NCBI GenBank assembly: GCA_963969285.1
Contig: OZ017740.1
Location: 192,162,759 to 192,226,758 of the forward strand
Length of the DNA: 64,000 nucleotides
Origin: Odontomyia ornata
Taxonomy: Eukaryota; Arthropoda; Insecta; Diptera; Stratiomyidae
Reading direction: 5' to 3'
Shown: in pieces, positions 1 to 10,209 of the stretch
Layout of the letters: each line of letters begins with the position of its first letter
Position numbering within the stretch: the stretch's first letter is position 1
Notes under the pieces: generated by a model
What the model was told of the DNA's origin: nothing
Databases searched by the model: none
The model's input: the letters and a program-made list of their open reading frames with translations, nothing else
Program-made: the position numbers and the translations under genes

Positions 1-1287
1 AAAAACTATAGAAGCTAGAATGCTCAAGCTTTGTGAAAAGGTCAGAAATGATGGTCTCTCAAAAGTTAAGGCCTTAAAAAAAATTTAAAAAATGTTTAAG
101 GGGGGTCCCCCCTAATAACGAATTGGCCCTTAACAATTTTTTTTCATCAAAGGTAGTCGAGTGGGATATCAAATGAAAGGTCTTGATTAGAACTTTTAGA
201 ATCTGAAATAAAAAGATCATTTTATGAATTAGGGGGTCCAGGGGAAGGCAAAATGTACCCAAAATTGGTGTGTCCCCCCCCCCCCCCCCCTCGCGATTGG
301 ACACCTTTCAGCCGAAAAATCTGAAAATTATCGCGAACGTGGACCTTTATGAGCACAAGGGCAACAAGTACCTTAGAAATCGAAATTCACTCAACTTTGT
401 TAATAATAGTATGATTTGTAGATTTTACATTTTTGCCCATAAAATCAAAACGGTACCTTTAAACTTCTTGAAATTTTGCAATTATATAGACTAACATAAG
501 ATATATACGTTCACAAAATTTAATTGAGATCGAATCATAATCAAGTGAGTTATAGCCATTTCAATTATATGGAATTACACCAACAATAACACGTGTTTGT
601 GGTTGATATAGGGTTTTCCAATAAGAGGTGTTATTTTGATATTAAAAGGAAAATGCCATTTTTAATACAAATGATCGAATGTTTATTTCATTGTAAAGAA
701 GAAGATATGCCGTTAATAGCAATAATTAACATTGAGCAAATAACCTCTACGACACGCTTACAGGACCATATCCTCTTCATGAAATTTTCCATAACCAAAT
801 CGCAAAGTGGTTACCCTATGTCCTCAATAGCCTCACGAATTTCATCTTTGTGATCTTGAATCGACGCTGGGCTATTGGCATAGGCCTTCTCTATCACGTG
901 GCTCCAAAGGAAGAAGTCGCAAGGTGTTAAATCAGAAGATCTTATTCAAAATAACACCTCTTATTGGAAAACCCTATATATTTAAAATTGACTTAGGCAC
1001 TTTGTATTTTCTTTCAATTTTCATGAAAATTTAAGGAATAGTGTTTAACTTGAACATGTTCAATCGGCCGAGCATTCAGAAAAATCATTTAAGCTAGATT
1101 AGAATGGCGGCTGCACTGTGCTTATGAAAGAAACTGTGCATCTTTTGTATAAATTTGAACGATTTCATATCTAAGTATTGGATGAATAATTCAAGTTATC
1201 GATTCACGCCATTAGAAAGCTTGTTTCTAACCCTAGGATGTTTACAAGACCTTCTGGTAGGAGCACCCTCCTGCTTACTCAACTTGT
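1..1287 (-). mobile_element. Element X, left arm (unit u1), cut by window edge
   Basis: This is the reverse complement of most of unit u2 (2254-3635). It covers the same purine/pyrimidine-rich core, the nested MITE and the terminal motif reading CTCCTGCTTACTCAACTTG near 1262-1285. Roughly the last 115 bp, including the GGACAGAC repeats and the hairpin end, should lie outside the window. With u2 it forms arms of about 1.3-1.4 kb around a 966-bp spacer, so the whole is either a long-TIR (foldback) element or two head-to-head units. No coding capacity of its own is visible. Confidence 0.8.
611..974 (-). mobile_element. Mariner-derived MITE nested in X unit u1
   Basis: A 364-bp element has terminal inverted repeats GGGTTTTCCAATAAGAGGTG and is flanked by TA on both sides (609-610, 975-976), the target duplication expected of the Tc1/mariner superfamily. 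Read on the minus strand, its interior encodes the C-terminal end of a mariner-like transposase (motif DLTPCDFFLW, then a frame break, then a short tail), so it is an internal deletion derivative. It sits at the same place in every X unit, so it inserted before X amplified. Confidence 0.8.
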
Positions 1288-2253
1288 TTTATTTTCTTTT
1301 TGAATACTGTAATTGTAATTATCAACCCTAATTGCCAAATATCGAATTTTACATGTTGTTTGGTTAGTGGTTATTATTTGTGTGTTACTGTTCAATTAGT
1401 GCAGGTTTTAGTAAATTATAAACAGTTAGCGTTAGTGAGGATTTAATGTGGACGGCTTTCAAAATAGTTTAAATGTGCAAAGAAATCCGTTTTTTATTCC
1501 AATCATGGTTTATTAGTATTTTATTAAATTACTTTCTTTAATGCTATAACAAAAGCTCTTTAGGTAAGCTTCTGCTAGCATTTTCTTAGATTATGTATTG
1601 TGCGAATACGTTGGTAGGGAAGTTTCAATAGGAAATATCGTTAAAGCTTTAGCAGTTATTCATTGGGAATGAGTCAATATGTAAACGGGGAATTAATATT
1701 TCCCACGATCGTTACGTTCGGGCATTGCTTCGCTTTCCATTTATGTAGCTTGGGAGTCATTTTTGTTGTATTCCCAAGACTTTAGTATAAGCTATCTTGG
1801 CTTTATAGGGTGCGAGTGAGCGTGATAAATAAACCTTCCCCTTAATATGCATGGTTAATGTTGTTAATGGGAATGGGAGTCATGGATTGAGAATTTATGT
1901 GATTGTTTTTGCTCGCCGCTAACGAGCTTTGAAGATATGATTAGCATTGCTTCTGCAATGATGCATGAGATAATTGAATGAAGCGATGTATTGTAGCTTT
2001 TACATGCGCTGATTGCTAGGAAGTATGTGAATATATGATATGTATGTACTTATTCGAGGTTGGCTGGTAATTGCCTTGAAGAGCATTTGTTTTTAATTAA
2101 GTCGGCTGAATGCATTTCGTAGTGGGCAGGGCTTTTAATTCACATATGCTATGCGATTATGTAAGAGGAAGAGCTTTTGAGGTATATGCATTTAATTGTC
2201 GTTTAATTGGCTTAAGTTGTATATTACATACTTTTTTATCCATTTGTAGTTGT
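1288..2253. other. Spacer between X arms; nothing recognised
   Basis: This 966-bp AT-rich stretch lies between the two inverted X arms. I see no ORF above background, no TIR and no similarity to other parts of the window. It is either the loop of a foldback element or host DNA between two head-to-head insertions. Confidence 0.6.
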
Positions 2254-3635
2254 AAACAAGTTGAGTAAGCAGGAGGGTGCTCCTACCAGAAGGTCTTTGT
2301 AAGCATCGTAGGGTTAGAAACAAGTTTTCTGATGGCGTGAATCGATAACTTGAATTATTCATCCAATACTTAGATATGAAATCGCTCAAATTTATACAAA
2401 AGATGCACAGTTTCTTTCATAAGCACAGTGCAGCCGCCATTTTAATCTAGCTTAAATGATTTTTCTGAATGCTCGGCCGATTGAACATGTTCAAGTTAAA
2501 CACTATTCCTTAAATTTTCATGAAAATTGAAAGAAAATAAAAGTGCCTAAGTCAATTTTAAATATATAGGGTTTTCCAATAAGAGGTGTTATTTTGAATA
2601 GATCTTCTGATTTAACACCTTGCGACTTCTTCCTTTGGAGCCACGTGATAGAGAAGGCCTATGCCAATAGCCCAGCGTCGATTCAAGATCTCAAAGATGA
2701 AATTCGTGAGGCTATTGAGGACATAGGGTAACCACTTTGCGATTTGGTTATGGAAAATTTCATGAAGATGATATGGTCCTGTAAGCGTGTCGTAGAGGTT
2801 ATTTGCTCAATGTTAATTATTGCTATTAACGGCATATCTTCTTCTTTACAATGAAATAAACATTCGATCATTTGTATTAAAAGTGGCATTTTTCTTTTAA
2901 TATCAAAATAACACCTCTTATTGGAAAACCCTATATCAACCATAAACACGTGTTAATGTTGGTGTAATTCCATATAATTGAAATGGCTATAACTCACTTG
3001 ATTATGATTCGATCTCAATTAAATTTTGTGAACGTATATATCTTATGTTAGTCTATATAATTTCAAGAAGTTTAAAGGTACTGTTTTGATTTTATGGGCA
3101 AAAATGTAAAATCAACAAATCATACTATTATTAAAAAAGTTGAGTGAATTTCGGTTTCTAAGGTATTTGTTGCCCTTGTGCTCATAAAGGTCCACGTTCG
3201 TGATAATTTTCAGATTTTTCGGCTGAAAGGTGTCCAATCGCGAGGGGGGGGACACAAATTTTGGGTACATTTTGCCTTCCCCTGGACCCCCTAATTCATA
3301 AAATGATTTTTTTATTTCAGATTCTAAAAGTTCTAATCAAGACCTTTCATTTGATATCCCACTCGACAACCTTTGATGAAAAAAATTTTTAAGGGCCAAT
3401 TCGTTATTAGGGGGGACCCCCCTTAAACATTTTTTAAATTTTTTTTTAAGGCCTTAACTTTTGAGAGACCATCATTTCTGACCTTTTCACAAAGTTTGAG
3501 CATTCTAGCTTCTATAGTTTCTGAGGAAATCAGCTGTGACGCACGGACAGACAGACCGACGGACAGACGGACAGACGGACAGACAGGTCGCTAAACTAGT
3601 AGGTCTTTGTAAAAAATTGTTTTACAAAGACCTAA
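2254..3635 (+). mobile_element. Element X, unit u2 (complete unit)
   Basis: The unit starts AAACAAGTTGAGTAAGCAGG and ends in a perfect 14-bp hairpin (AGGTCTTTGTAAAA at 3601-3614, its complement at 3620-3633, 5-nt loop). Just before the hairpin is a (GGACAGAC)n-type minisatellite at about 3541-3590. The 11-mer AGGTCTTTGTA occurs both near the start (about 2281) and in the hairpin. Other copies are at 1-1287, 16454-17795, 17796-18165 and 21383-22646. There is no transposase except the nested MITE remnant, so mobilisation must be in trans. The class is uncertain. Confidence 0.8.
2569..2931 (+). mobile_element. Mariner-derived MITE nested in X unit u2, with transposase remnant
   Basis: A 363-bp MITE is bounded by GGGTTTTCCAATAAGAGGTG inverted repeats and TA on each side. 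From 2609 the plus strand reads DLTPCDFFLWSHVIEKAYAN and continues about 40 codons to a stop at GGG-TAA. After a frame change it resumes as PLCDLVMENFMKRIWSC. This is the conserved C-terminus of insect mariner/Tc1-type transposases around and after the third acidic residue. The N-terminal DNA-binding region and first catalytic Asp are absent, so it is non-autonomous. Confidence 0.8.
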
Positions 3636-4506
3636 AAAGCGTGTCCGTCGACAGCTTATGTCACTGGCTCTACTGGTTTTCATTCCGGTGATTGTGCAAA
3701 TTAGACATAGAAAAAGCGTGTCTGCTGATAATTTTGGTTTGGGGGTTTGCCGGGGTTTACCGACTTGACCGGCACTTTTTCCGTTTCCTTACTGCTAACA
3801 TTGTGAAATGGCACATTTAGTTCTGGATGTAAATTTGGTGATTTGAGAGTAAATTATAGCGGAATTTGAAAGAGATAAATGGTTTTGGGGTTAAAATCGT
3901 TTGCATTGTTGTATTATTCTGATAACTAACATTCTGTTGTTTCAAAGTTCTCATATTTAAATTGTTTCAGTATAATTTGAAATTAAATTAGTTTCATGTT
4001 AATTTGCGTTGGAAAATTGCCGTTCTCATCTAAATTATTTTTTATATTTGTTTTGTGCTGTTAATTTAATTCATTTGCTCTTCCGTGTTATTGCATTTAA
4101 AAATTAATGCCCAGGTTTTTAATAGCATCTTAGGGAATTCGAATGCTCATTTCATTCAAAAGATAAGACTTTAATATGCATGTATGTTAGGTAGGCATTA
4201 TTGTTATTATTATTGTTTAAGTGGTTGGAGTGATAAATGGTATCATATTTCGATAACAGAGGGCACGCGTTTGTTTACTCGCTATTAAGTTTTTGGTTTG
4301 CTTTTTTGTGTTTAATATTTACTTGTAATGTTTTGTGTTTTACATGTTAGCTGATTGAAACTTTATATCTTTATAAATTCTACGTTGGGTTTGAACGAGG
4401 AGCTAGTTCGAATGAACTTCAGATAAGAGAGATGAGATTTAAAATATATGAATGACGGAGTAAATGAATGAAGAATTAAATGTTCAATATGACTATTCGA
4501 TTTTAG

Positions 4507-4880
4507 GACTGATCTTATTTGATGGATAGTATGAGTAGTATTAATATTATATTTGAATATTGTTAATATATTTTGGTTATTAGAATGATCAATATAAGTA
4601 TTTGAGTTTATTTTAAAGGCAGACTGATCTAGTTTGATCACTAATATTATGATTGGATATTCAGACTTTCTTTTTATTGTTTAATTGATTGAAGTAATTA
4701 TTTGATTTTTTTTTGTTTTAAGAAGATTGATTTAGTTTTATGCACTGTATAAGTAGCACCATTATGATGTGTGGATATTAATATTATATTTTTGTTTTTT
4801 AAATGATCAAAATTATTATTTGCTTTTTTTTTAGAAAGCTGATCTAGTTTGATGGACAGTATGAGTAGCAATGGTGTCTT
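4507..4880 (-). repeat. Imperfect ~110-bp tandem repeats in E leader
   Basis: A block beginning CTGATCTAGTTTGATGG, followed by a GTATGAGTAG motif, recurs at about 4507, 4622, 4724 and 4837 (spacing about 103-115 bp). The copies are diverged by substitutions and small indels. Repeated leader sequence just inside the 5' LTR is known in some Drosophila Gypsy-class elements, where it can bind regulatory proteins. No such function can be shown here. Confidence 0.6.
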
Positions 4881-4982
4881 ACAGGAGTTGTATGGTTTGA
4901 GATATCGGCTGGGTGAATAGATTTTTCAGCCCATTTAAATTTGCTACACAGCGCACTACACTGTGTTCTCTGCAAAACCGAT

Positions 4983-5000
4983 ATCCTACCGGCTGCGCCA
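4983..5000 (-). promoter_or_regulatory. Primer-binding site of LTR element E
   Basis: Four bases after the minus-strand LTR end is TGGCGCAGCCGGTAGGAT. This has the TGGCGCAG start and G+C-rich body of a tRNA-primed PBS. From memory it resembles the tRNA-Ser-type site of the 17.6/297 group. Its position fixes E's orientation and marks the adjacent LTR as the 5' LTR. Confidence 0.7.
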
Positions 5001-5004
5001 ATTT

Positions 5005-6049
5005 CGTTACAAAACCAGTATACCCTATGTATACTGGTATGAACTGGGAGCTCATTTGATGTGTATCCTATATACATCATCAAGGCTCCCGGGGAAAGAA
5101 CTCACTGTATCACCACTTACCTGCTACTCTGTCGATTTAAACTAGACCAACAAAAGACGAGAGTTAATTTTTAATGAATTACTTTAGTTTTATTGTTCAT
5201 TCTTTTTAAATCACTTACATTACAATCGAATTCAAAAAATATATTTTCAATTATTTAATTATTTAAAACTCTAAATATCAGCCTGAAGAGGGTAACATCT
5301 GGACGAGTTTATGGTTCGGGGTGGCCATACGGCGTGAAACGCCAAAAGGCCGATTGAGGACCGCGGCACAAGCCAACGCCTCACCCCTCATCATTTGGTC
5401 GAATACTGAACAGCACTTCGAACTCGAACTTCAACCGCGTAATTAATCTACGTACTTAAATAATGGGTAGCAGCACGCTCCCTTTTGGATTTGAGTACAC
5501 ACTCACCCGAATGCTTTGCCGAAGAACTTTAAGTACTGTTCTTTCGTGAGCTTTTAGCCTAAATTCTCTTTAAAGGTGCTGAGTAGCCGAACACGTGAGC
5601 TCTCCTTCCACGAACGTTTTTCCTCCCCGCTTCGTCTCGCTTGCTCGGCTGGTGAATATGCAAAACTGGGGAAATTGAGCGAAAGAGTGTTTTTCGCTTA
5701 AGCTTTCGACTTCGAAGAATGCTTTCAGCTTAAGCTTTCGGCTTTCCCATGATGTCTTGAGGTAAAATAGTGAAACTGGGGACATTGAGCGAAAGAGTGT
5801 TTATGCCGGAACTTTCGGTTTTCCTTTCCGCTTACCTCTCTTCGAAGCACCCCGTTCGTTCATGATGTAAATATCATTGCGGGTTGAACTTTCTCGTTTA
5901 CTTAACTGCTCGCTTATTTACTTGCGCATGTGTTTCTATGGCTAATTTTCATTGGCGAAGTGCGAGTACACAGGTATTGTTTGCTCGCTACTATTGCAGT
6001 TATGAAGCGGGAATATATCCGAGCCTGTTTTATGTGTTCACTCGCAACA
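5005..6049 (-). repeat. 5' LTR of element E
   Basis: This 1045-bp LTR is about 97% identical (by eye) to the inverted copy at 23666-24711. On the minus strand it runs from TGTTGCGA to GTAACG (GTAACA in the other copy), with AATAAA-like signals in its last fifth. It contains an internal repeated block with the word CACTCTTTCGCTCAAT. It sits inside the LTR of family G; the outer junction is followed by AAGT at 6050-6053, the inferred TSD. ORFs within it, such as the one at 5884-6096, recur only because the LTR does. Confidence 0.8.
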
Positions 6050-6053
6050 AAGT

Positions 6054-6821
6054 AATAATTAGGAAGAACTTTGGTTGGAATATTCTAAATTCTTAGTTGT
6101 AAATTTTACGTTTGGCACGAATAACTGCATCAACTTGGAATATTCTTTTTTTGTTATGGTAATATAATTTCACAATATTGGAATAATGATTCTAATCATT
6201 TAAAATATATCGATTGAATGGTGGAAAAAAAATGAACTGATTATGAATTGCTGAATTGCTAACCACGACTTTCCTTTCCAGCCTGACCGTTCTCTTTCAG
6301 CGGCAGTGGGAGTGCATGGTAAGTATGCCGTGAAGAGGGTGGGGTTTTATAAAGCCGCGGATGGCCGGTTTCGCGTCGCGTGTGGTACGCGGTACCTTCG
6401 ATTGCCTTGCCTTTTTCTTAGCGTAGAGTTCTTTGGGATTGAATTAACGTAGTGTATTTTCCGGTACCGCGACGGTTAAAATTCGGGAACGCGAAATTGA
6501 ATTTATAATTTTGTAAATGACTGCAATGATGAAGGAATATGGAATAAAGTAAAGTAGGTTTCCCTTCTGTATGTTTGATATGTTGACGCGTTTGAAACGG
6601 GCATTTGATGGTGGTTGAAATACGTAATTGAGCGTAATCCATTCAAAGACTTGCGACCGAAATTCTCTCCGAACTAGTTGGCCAACAAGCAGCCATTACG
6701 GGTGCACGGACTGGTTGACCGATTGGTACCGTTCGTTGGCACGACTCAGACTCCACGTCTAGAACCGATGAGAGATCGGTTCTGAGTTCGTTCGAACGGT
6801 TTTAGACGGAAAATCATTACA
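6054..6821 (+). repeat. Family G LTR, 3' portion (U3/R/U5 part)
   Basis: The segment is collinear with the reverse complement of 49925-50680 and, in its last 550 bp, with 61150-61693. It ends in TCATTACA, the G LTR terminus. Unlike those two copies it is not followed by a PBS (the next bases are ATTTCC), so it is the end of a 3' or solo LTR. Its 5' end is the E insertion point. Joined across E to 24716 it recreates the uninterrupted sequence seen at 50680. Confidence 0.8.
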
Positions 6822-7020
6822 ATTTCCTATGTGCCACGTGTCCATATTTTGATTTGATTTTCAAAAGGCGTAGTTGTATGTTGGCCAAAGTTTTGAAAAA
6901 AAAAAATTGAAATTGAATTATAATATGGCGGAAAATTTTAAATTTGGGATCAATTGAGATTTCCATAGGTAGTCAAATAGAAGACTCGAAAATATTTATT
7001 TGAATAAAAGTGTGATTTGA
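6822..7020. other. Short AT-rich stretch; nothing recognised
   Basis: This lies between the end of the G LTR and the TSD of the R1 insertion. It is low-complexity A/T-rich DNA with no ORF or repeat shared with the rest of the window. It is probably the sequence that received both insertions. Confidence 0.5.
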
Positions 7021-7032
7021 TGACCGAAAATT

Positions 7033-7895
7033 AAACGATTGGCACAGGTACAGAGAAGAGGAGCACTGAGAACTGCATCTTCGTATCCAACAGTCTCCGA
7101 CTCGGCGGTGAGAGTGATTGCAGGCGTGATACCTGTCGCTCTCCTTGCTAGAGAGTGCCGCGCTATTTACCTGCGCCGAAACGAGGATGCGAGGGAGATC
7201 GTTGTTCGCGAGGAGAGACAACGCACGCTCAACGATTGGCAGCAGTCTTTGAGGAATCGCACGAAGGGAAGGTGGACTGCGCGCCTCATCCCGGATGTGA
7301 GACCGTGGCTAAATCGAAGGCATGGTGAGACTGACTTCTATCTGACCCAGCTTTTGAGCGGGCACGGGTGTTTTCAGTCTTACCTGCACAAGATCGGTAA
7401 GTCACGGTCTCCCGATTGTCGGTTTTAACCAGGAGAGGAGGACAATGCCTGTTACACATTTTTTGCGTGTACCAAATGGGCCAGGCTGCGAAGGAAACTC
7501 TACAGGGAGACGGGAGAGCTCACCCCGGATAATATAGTTGCGGTGATGCTCGAATCGGTTGACAAATGGAACCAGGTGGCACATTATGCTCGGGCAGTCC
7601 TAAAAGATAAAAGGGACTCGCAGCAGCCGGAGGTGCTGGGGCTGGGGGATCGCTCTTCTGGCATTTCCTCTTCCCCTCTCCCCTCCCGCTAGGAAAGGGA
7701 CTCCCCAGCTTGAAGGCGCCCCACGGCGTAACAAAACGAGACCTGGCCCGAATTAATGTGTCAAACGGTTCCAGGCTAGGTTCTCAGATTGACAGGGGAG
7801 GTGTTTAGTGGGTAGTCTAAGGGTATCCTCCATGGGAGTCCCACACTGCCAGACTCGGCGGGCGTAAATGCCTTCACCTCCCTACCACAAAAAAA
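7033..7895 (+). mobile_element. R1-clade LINE, 5'-truncated copy
   Basis: The insertion is flanked by the 12-bp duplication TGACCGAAAATT (7021-7032 and 7896-7907) and ends in a short poly(A) after CCTACCAC. It matches the last ~860 bp of the full-length element at 41962-47530. Severe 5' truncation with a TSD is the usual product of incomplete target-primed reverse transcription. Confidence 0.9.
7039..7692 (+). pseudogene. R1-type LINE ORF2, C-terminal fragment
   Basis: The frame encodes the region after the reverse transcriptase of an R1-clade LINE. It starts QVQRRGALRTASSYPTVSD and includes KGRWTARLIPDVRPWLNR and HGETDFYLTQLLSGHG. An in-frame TAA at 7426-7428 falls inside a C-terminal zinc-finger-like region (PDC...NACYTFFAC), after which the same frame runs to a stop at 7692. 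There is no start codon of its own because the insertion is 5'-truncated. It is non-functional. Confidence 0.85.
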
Positions 7896-8088
7896 TGACC
7901 GAAAATTGAGTAAGAATTCCTTCAGAATTTAGTAAATAAATATTTATTTATTTTATGTACTGACTTATGCCTCCCTCTTCCTTAAACCGGGCTTGGAACC
8001 AGCTTCGGCGGAATTAAGGGGCAATATGGAGGGAAATTTCTGTTTGATTTTTTTTGACGAATGAATAATTTAATTTTTTAGTGAGCGA

Positions 8089-9973
8089 TTAGAAATGGCA
8101 GTCACAACATACATCTGACATGAATAAATTTATTAAAGTATTGTCTAATAGACAGTTTTTCGGATTGTTTTTTGCGATGAAATAGTATCTTGTATGTATA
8201 TATTTCTCAGCGATGAGTTTAATCAATGAACTGTAGTGCTGGGTTTCATTCATGTGTCCAGCATGTGCATGGAAGAGCTCCTTTTCAATACATGATACTT
8301 GAACATATTGCAATATACTGTTTAAAGCTTTTTTGTCAATATCGTATCATCTGTACATTTCTGAAGTCTTCGTATGTCTTTTTCCACAGTTTTACAAATG
8401 AAAATTATGCTTCCAGAGGGTGTTTTCAATAATCCTCTTGTTTTGTAACCAATCACTGATTCTTTTGAATATTCTCCTTGTATTGCTGATATGCACGGTT
8501 TACAGTTTAGATCTTTGCAGATTTTGAAGACAATAAGCCCGGGAATATACGTGATAACGTGGTGCGCATATTCAAACAATTTCGTTGGGTCAGCCGCGTA
8601 ATTATGCTCATCAAGAAACTGTTTATCAAATGCACGTAACTGAATCCTTTCATCTTCGAGCATTGCTGGTCGGTCAATAATATCATTAATTGCACGTAGT
8701 GGACAAGAAGTTTGTGCATTAAGAACGACTATTTCTTCAAGAGGTAAGTAATTCCCCATACCACCATCTCGAAGATGGCATCGAAATAAAAGCGTCTTAA
8801 AGCTGGCTGTGAGTTTTTTTTTATCGTCGGATTATTATTATAGCCCAAACTTGATCTTATCTATGAAAAGAAAAGCTCTATATGATCTTAATTCAATTAA
8901 TAAAGTGGTACAACGTTCAGTTAGTTATTGGCAATGAAATTATCATATACAACTTTTAAATTTTGCAAAGCAGCAATCAGTCCTAGAAATAAAACGTTTC
9001 GCTTAGAATATATGATGCTGCGACCGGAAGAGGTTTGAAATCCTCTGATGTAGGATATAGCATCATTTGAAAATTGTAGAATCACGTCAGAATTATTGAT
9101 GCAAAGTGATTATTCAGATATCGCCCTGCTATTGAGGACGTCGAAGATATCATTAAACATTCGTATAAGCTTGGATGTTCCTCCACTTCCGATAAACTCA
9201 TCATATTTTAATATATTCCCATAAAAATTGAACCGCTAGCGGTACCTTCATTTTTCGTTTCTCGCAGTATACGCGGGCCTTTCGTAGCTTATTTGCCAAA
9301 TGAAAGCCTTCGTTCTCTTGGAGCTCCAGTAGTTTCACAATATACTCCCACTTTATAAATTGACCATCACCATCTACGAAAACCTGTAAGTCAGCTAGTG
9401 CATTACGGATGAGTTTCAACATATGGCAAGGGTCTGGATGAAGTGCAATTTTTCCTTCATAATTATGTACCTTGATAAACCCTTGAAAATTCAGATCACG
9501 CACATCAGACCCTAGCATTTTTGACATGGTAAAATTTGCCGATGCTCCATCAAACGTGATGCCCAATAATATGCACGCCGTGTCAATGAGATTTTTAATA
9601 CATGAAGTAACTATATTCGATTTTTGCTCGGCGTTCATATTCATAATTGGGAAGTATGCAATCGGAATTTTCGAAGGCCTATTTACAAAAACTGCCATGA
9701 AAACTAAAACTTTTGTCGCAATAGTATTGCTGCTGTCGCCTTCACCAAAATTAACATATCCGTGTGCACGTTCTCCATCCCAGTCGATATATTGCCTTAT
9801 GCAAATCTCATCGAAAACCATATTCACGAACATTTTTTCGCCATTTGTGGTTGACCCAACTATTTTTTTAATAGCTGTAAATGATTCTTTCGTGAACCCT
9901 GGCTTGCAACCAACTTTCTCATACAACTTGCGCAACGTTCTTGAATGCGGCAGACTGTCATCAAATGCAGTAC
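8089..9973 (-). pseudogene. P-element/THAP9-like transposase relic, C-terminal two-thirds
   Basis: Three minus-strand blocks align in order with P-element/THAP9 transposases. The segment 9201-9973 carries LPHSRTLRKLYEKVGCKPGF, a TFDGASANF catalytic-region motif, HPDPCHMLKLIRNAL and GFHLANKLRKARVYCEKRKM. A one-base shift near 9200 leads to a block at about 9130-9190 reading SKLIRMFNDIFDVLNSR. The segment 8322-8759 carries YIPGLIVFKICKDLNCKPC. The tail at 8089-8313 matches the C-terminal helical end. Stops and frameshifts between blocks show decay. A Jockey LINE separates it from its N-terminal part at 15444-15659. No P-type terminal repeats were found. Confidence 0.85.
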
Positions 9974-9986
9974 GGACATACTCATA
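9974..9986. repeat. Target-site duplication, left of Jockey LINE copy 1
   Basis: GGACATACTCATA is repeated at 15431-15443, exactly flanking the LINE. Removing the LINE and one copy restores the P transposase frame ...EYEYVRTAFDDSLPHS. Confidence 0.95.
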
Positions 9987-10209
9987 GAGATTGGATCGTA
10001 GTAGTCTTTGCGTATAGACGTCTTTTAAATCGCTCCTGTCAAAAGTTTTCAAAAATTAAATTAATTTTTTAAAAACGTTAGTCCGAAGTTAATTTTTATC
10101 GGAAAAAATCTTATATTGTCGAAGTAATCGACTCAGGAAATTTCTATCGAATATTTTTACTTCGATTGGTAACGAAAAACAAATTCACAAAGAAAATTTC
10201 GCCGCTGGT

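Larger units (their letters stand above)
3636..5000 (-). mobile_element. LTR element E, 5' internal region (broken)
   Basis: On the minus strand this DNA directly follows the E 5' LTR and its primer-binding site, so it should be the leader and start of gag. It is AT-rich and no gag motif is recognisable. Reading frames are short. It ends abruptly at the hairpin end of X unit u2. The matching 3' half of E appears to be at 22647-24711 in the opposite orientation. Confidence 0.65.

Noticed and set aside
593..853. Recurrent ~86-codon ORFs (593-853, 2683-2949, 16883-17149, 21815-22075) with a conserved peptide
   Set aside because: They are antisense to the mariner transposase remnant in the nested MITE and begin in its terminal inverted repeat. 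Their conservation only reflects repeat copies.
3601..3633. Helitron 3' end
   Set aside because: The hairpin is not followed by a CTRR terminus and the other end does not start with TC. The head-to-head arrangement and long inverted arms also fit poorly.
4983..5005. Possible tRNA gene fragment (TGGCGCAGCCGGTAGGAT)
   Set aside because: Its position four bases after an LTR end makes it a primer-binding site. No cloverleaf can be drawn around it. The same applies to TGGCGCCCAACGTGGGGC at 61696.
5884..6096. Conserved 60-70 codon ORF shared with 23637-23831
   Set aside because: It is part of the E LTR in both places and is non-coding repeat sequence.
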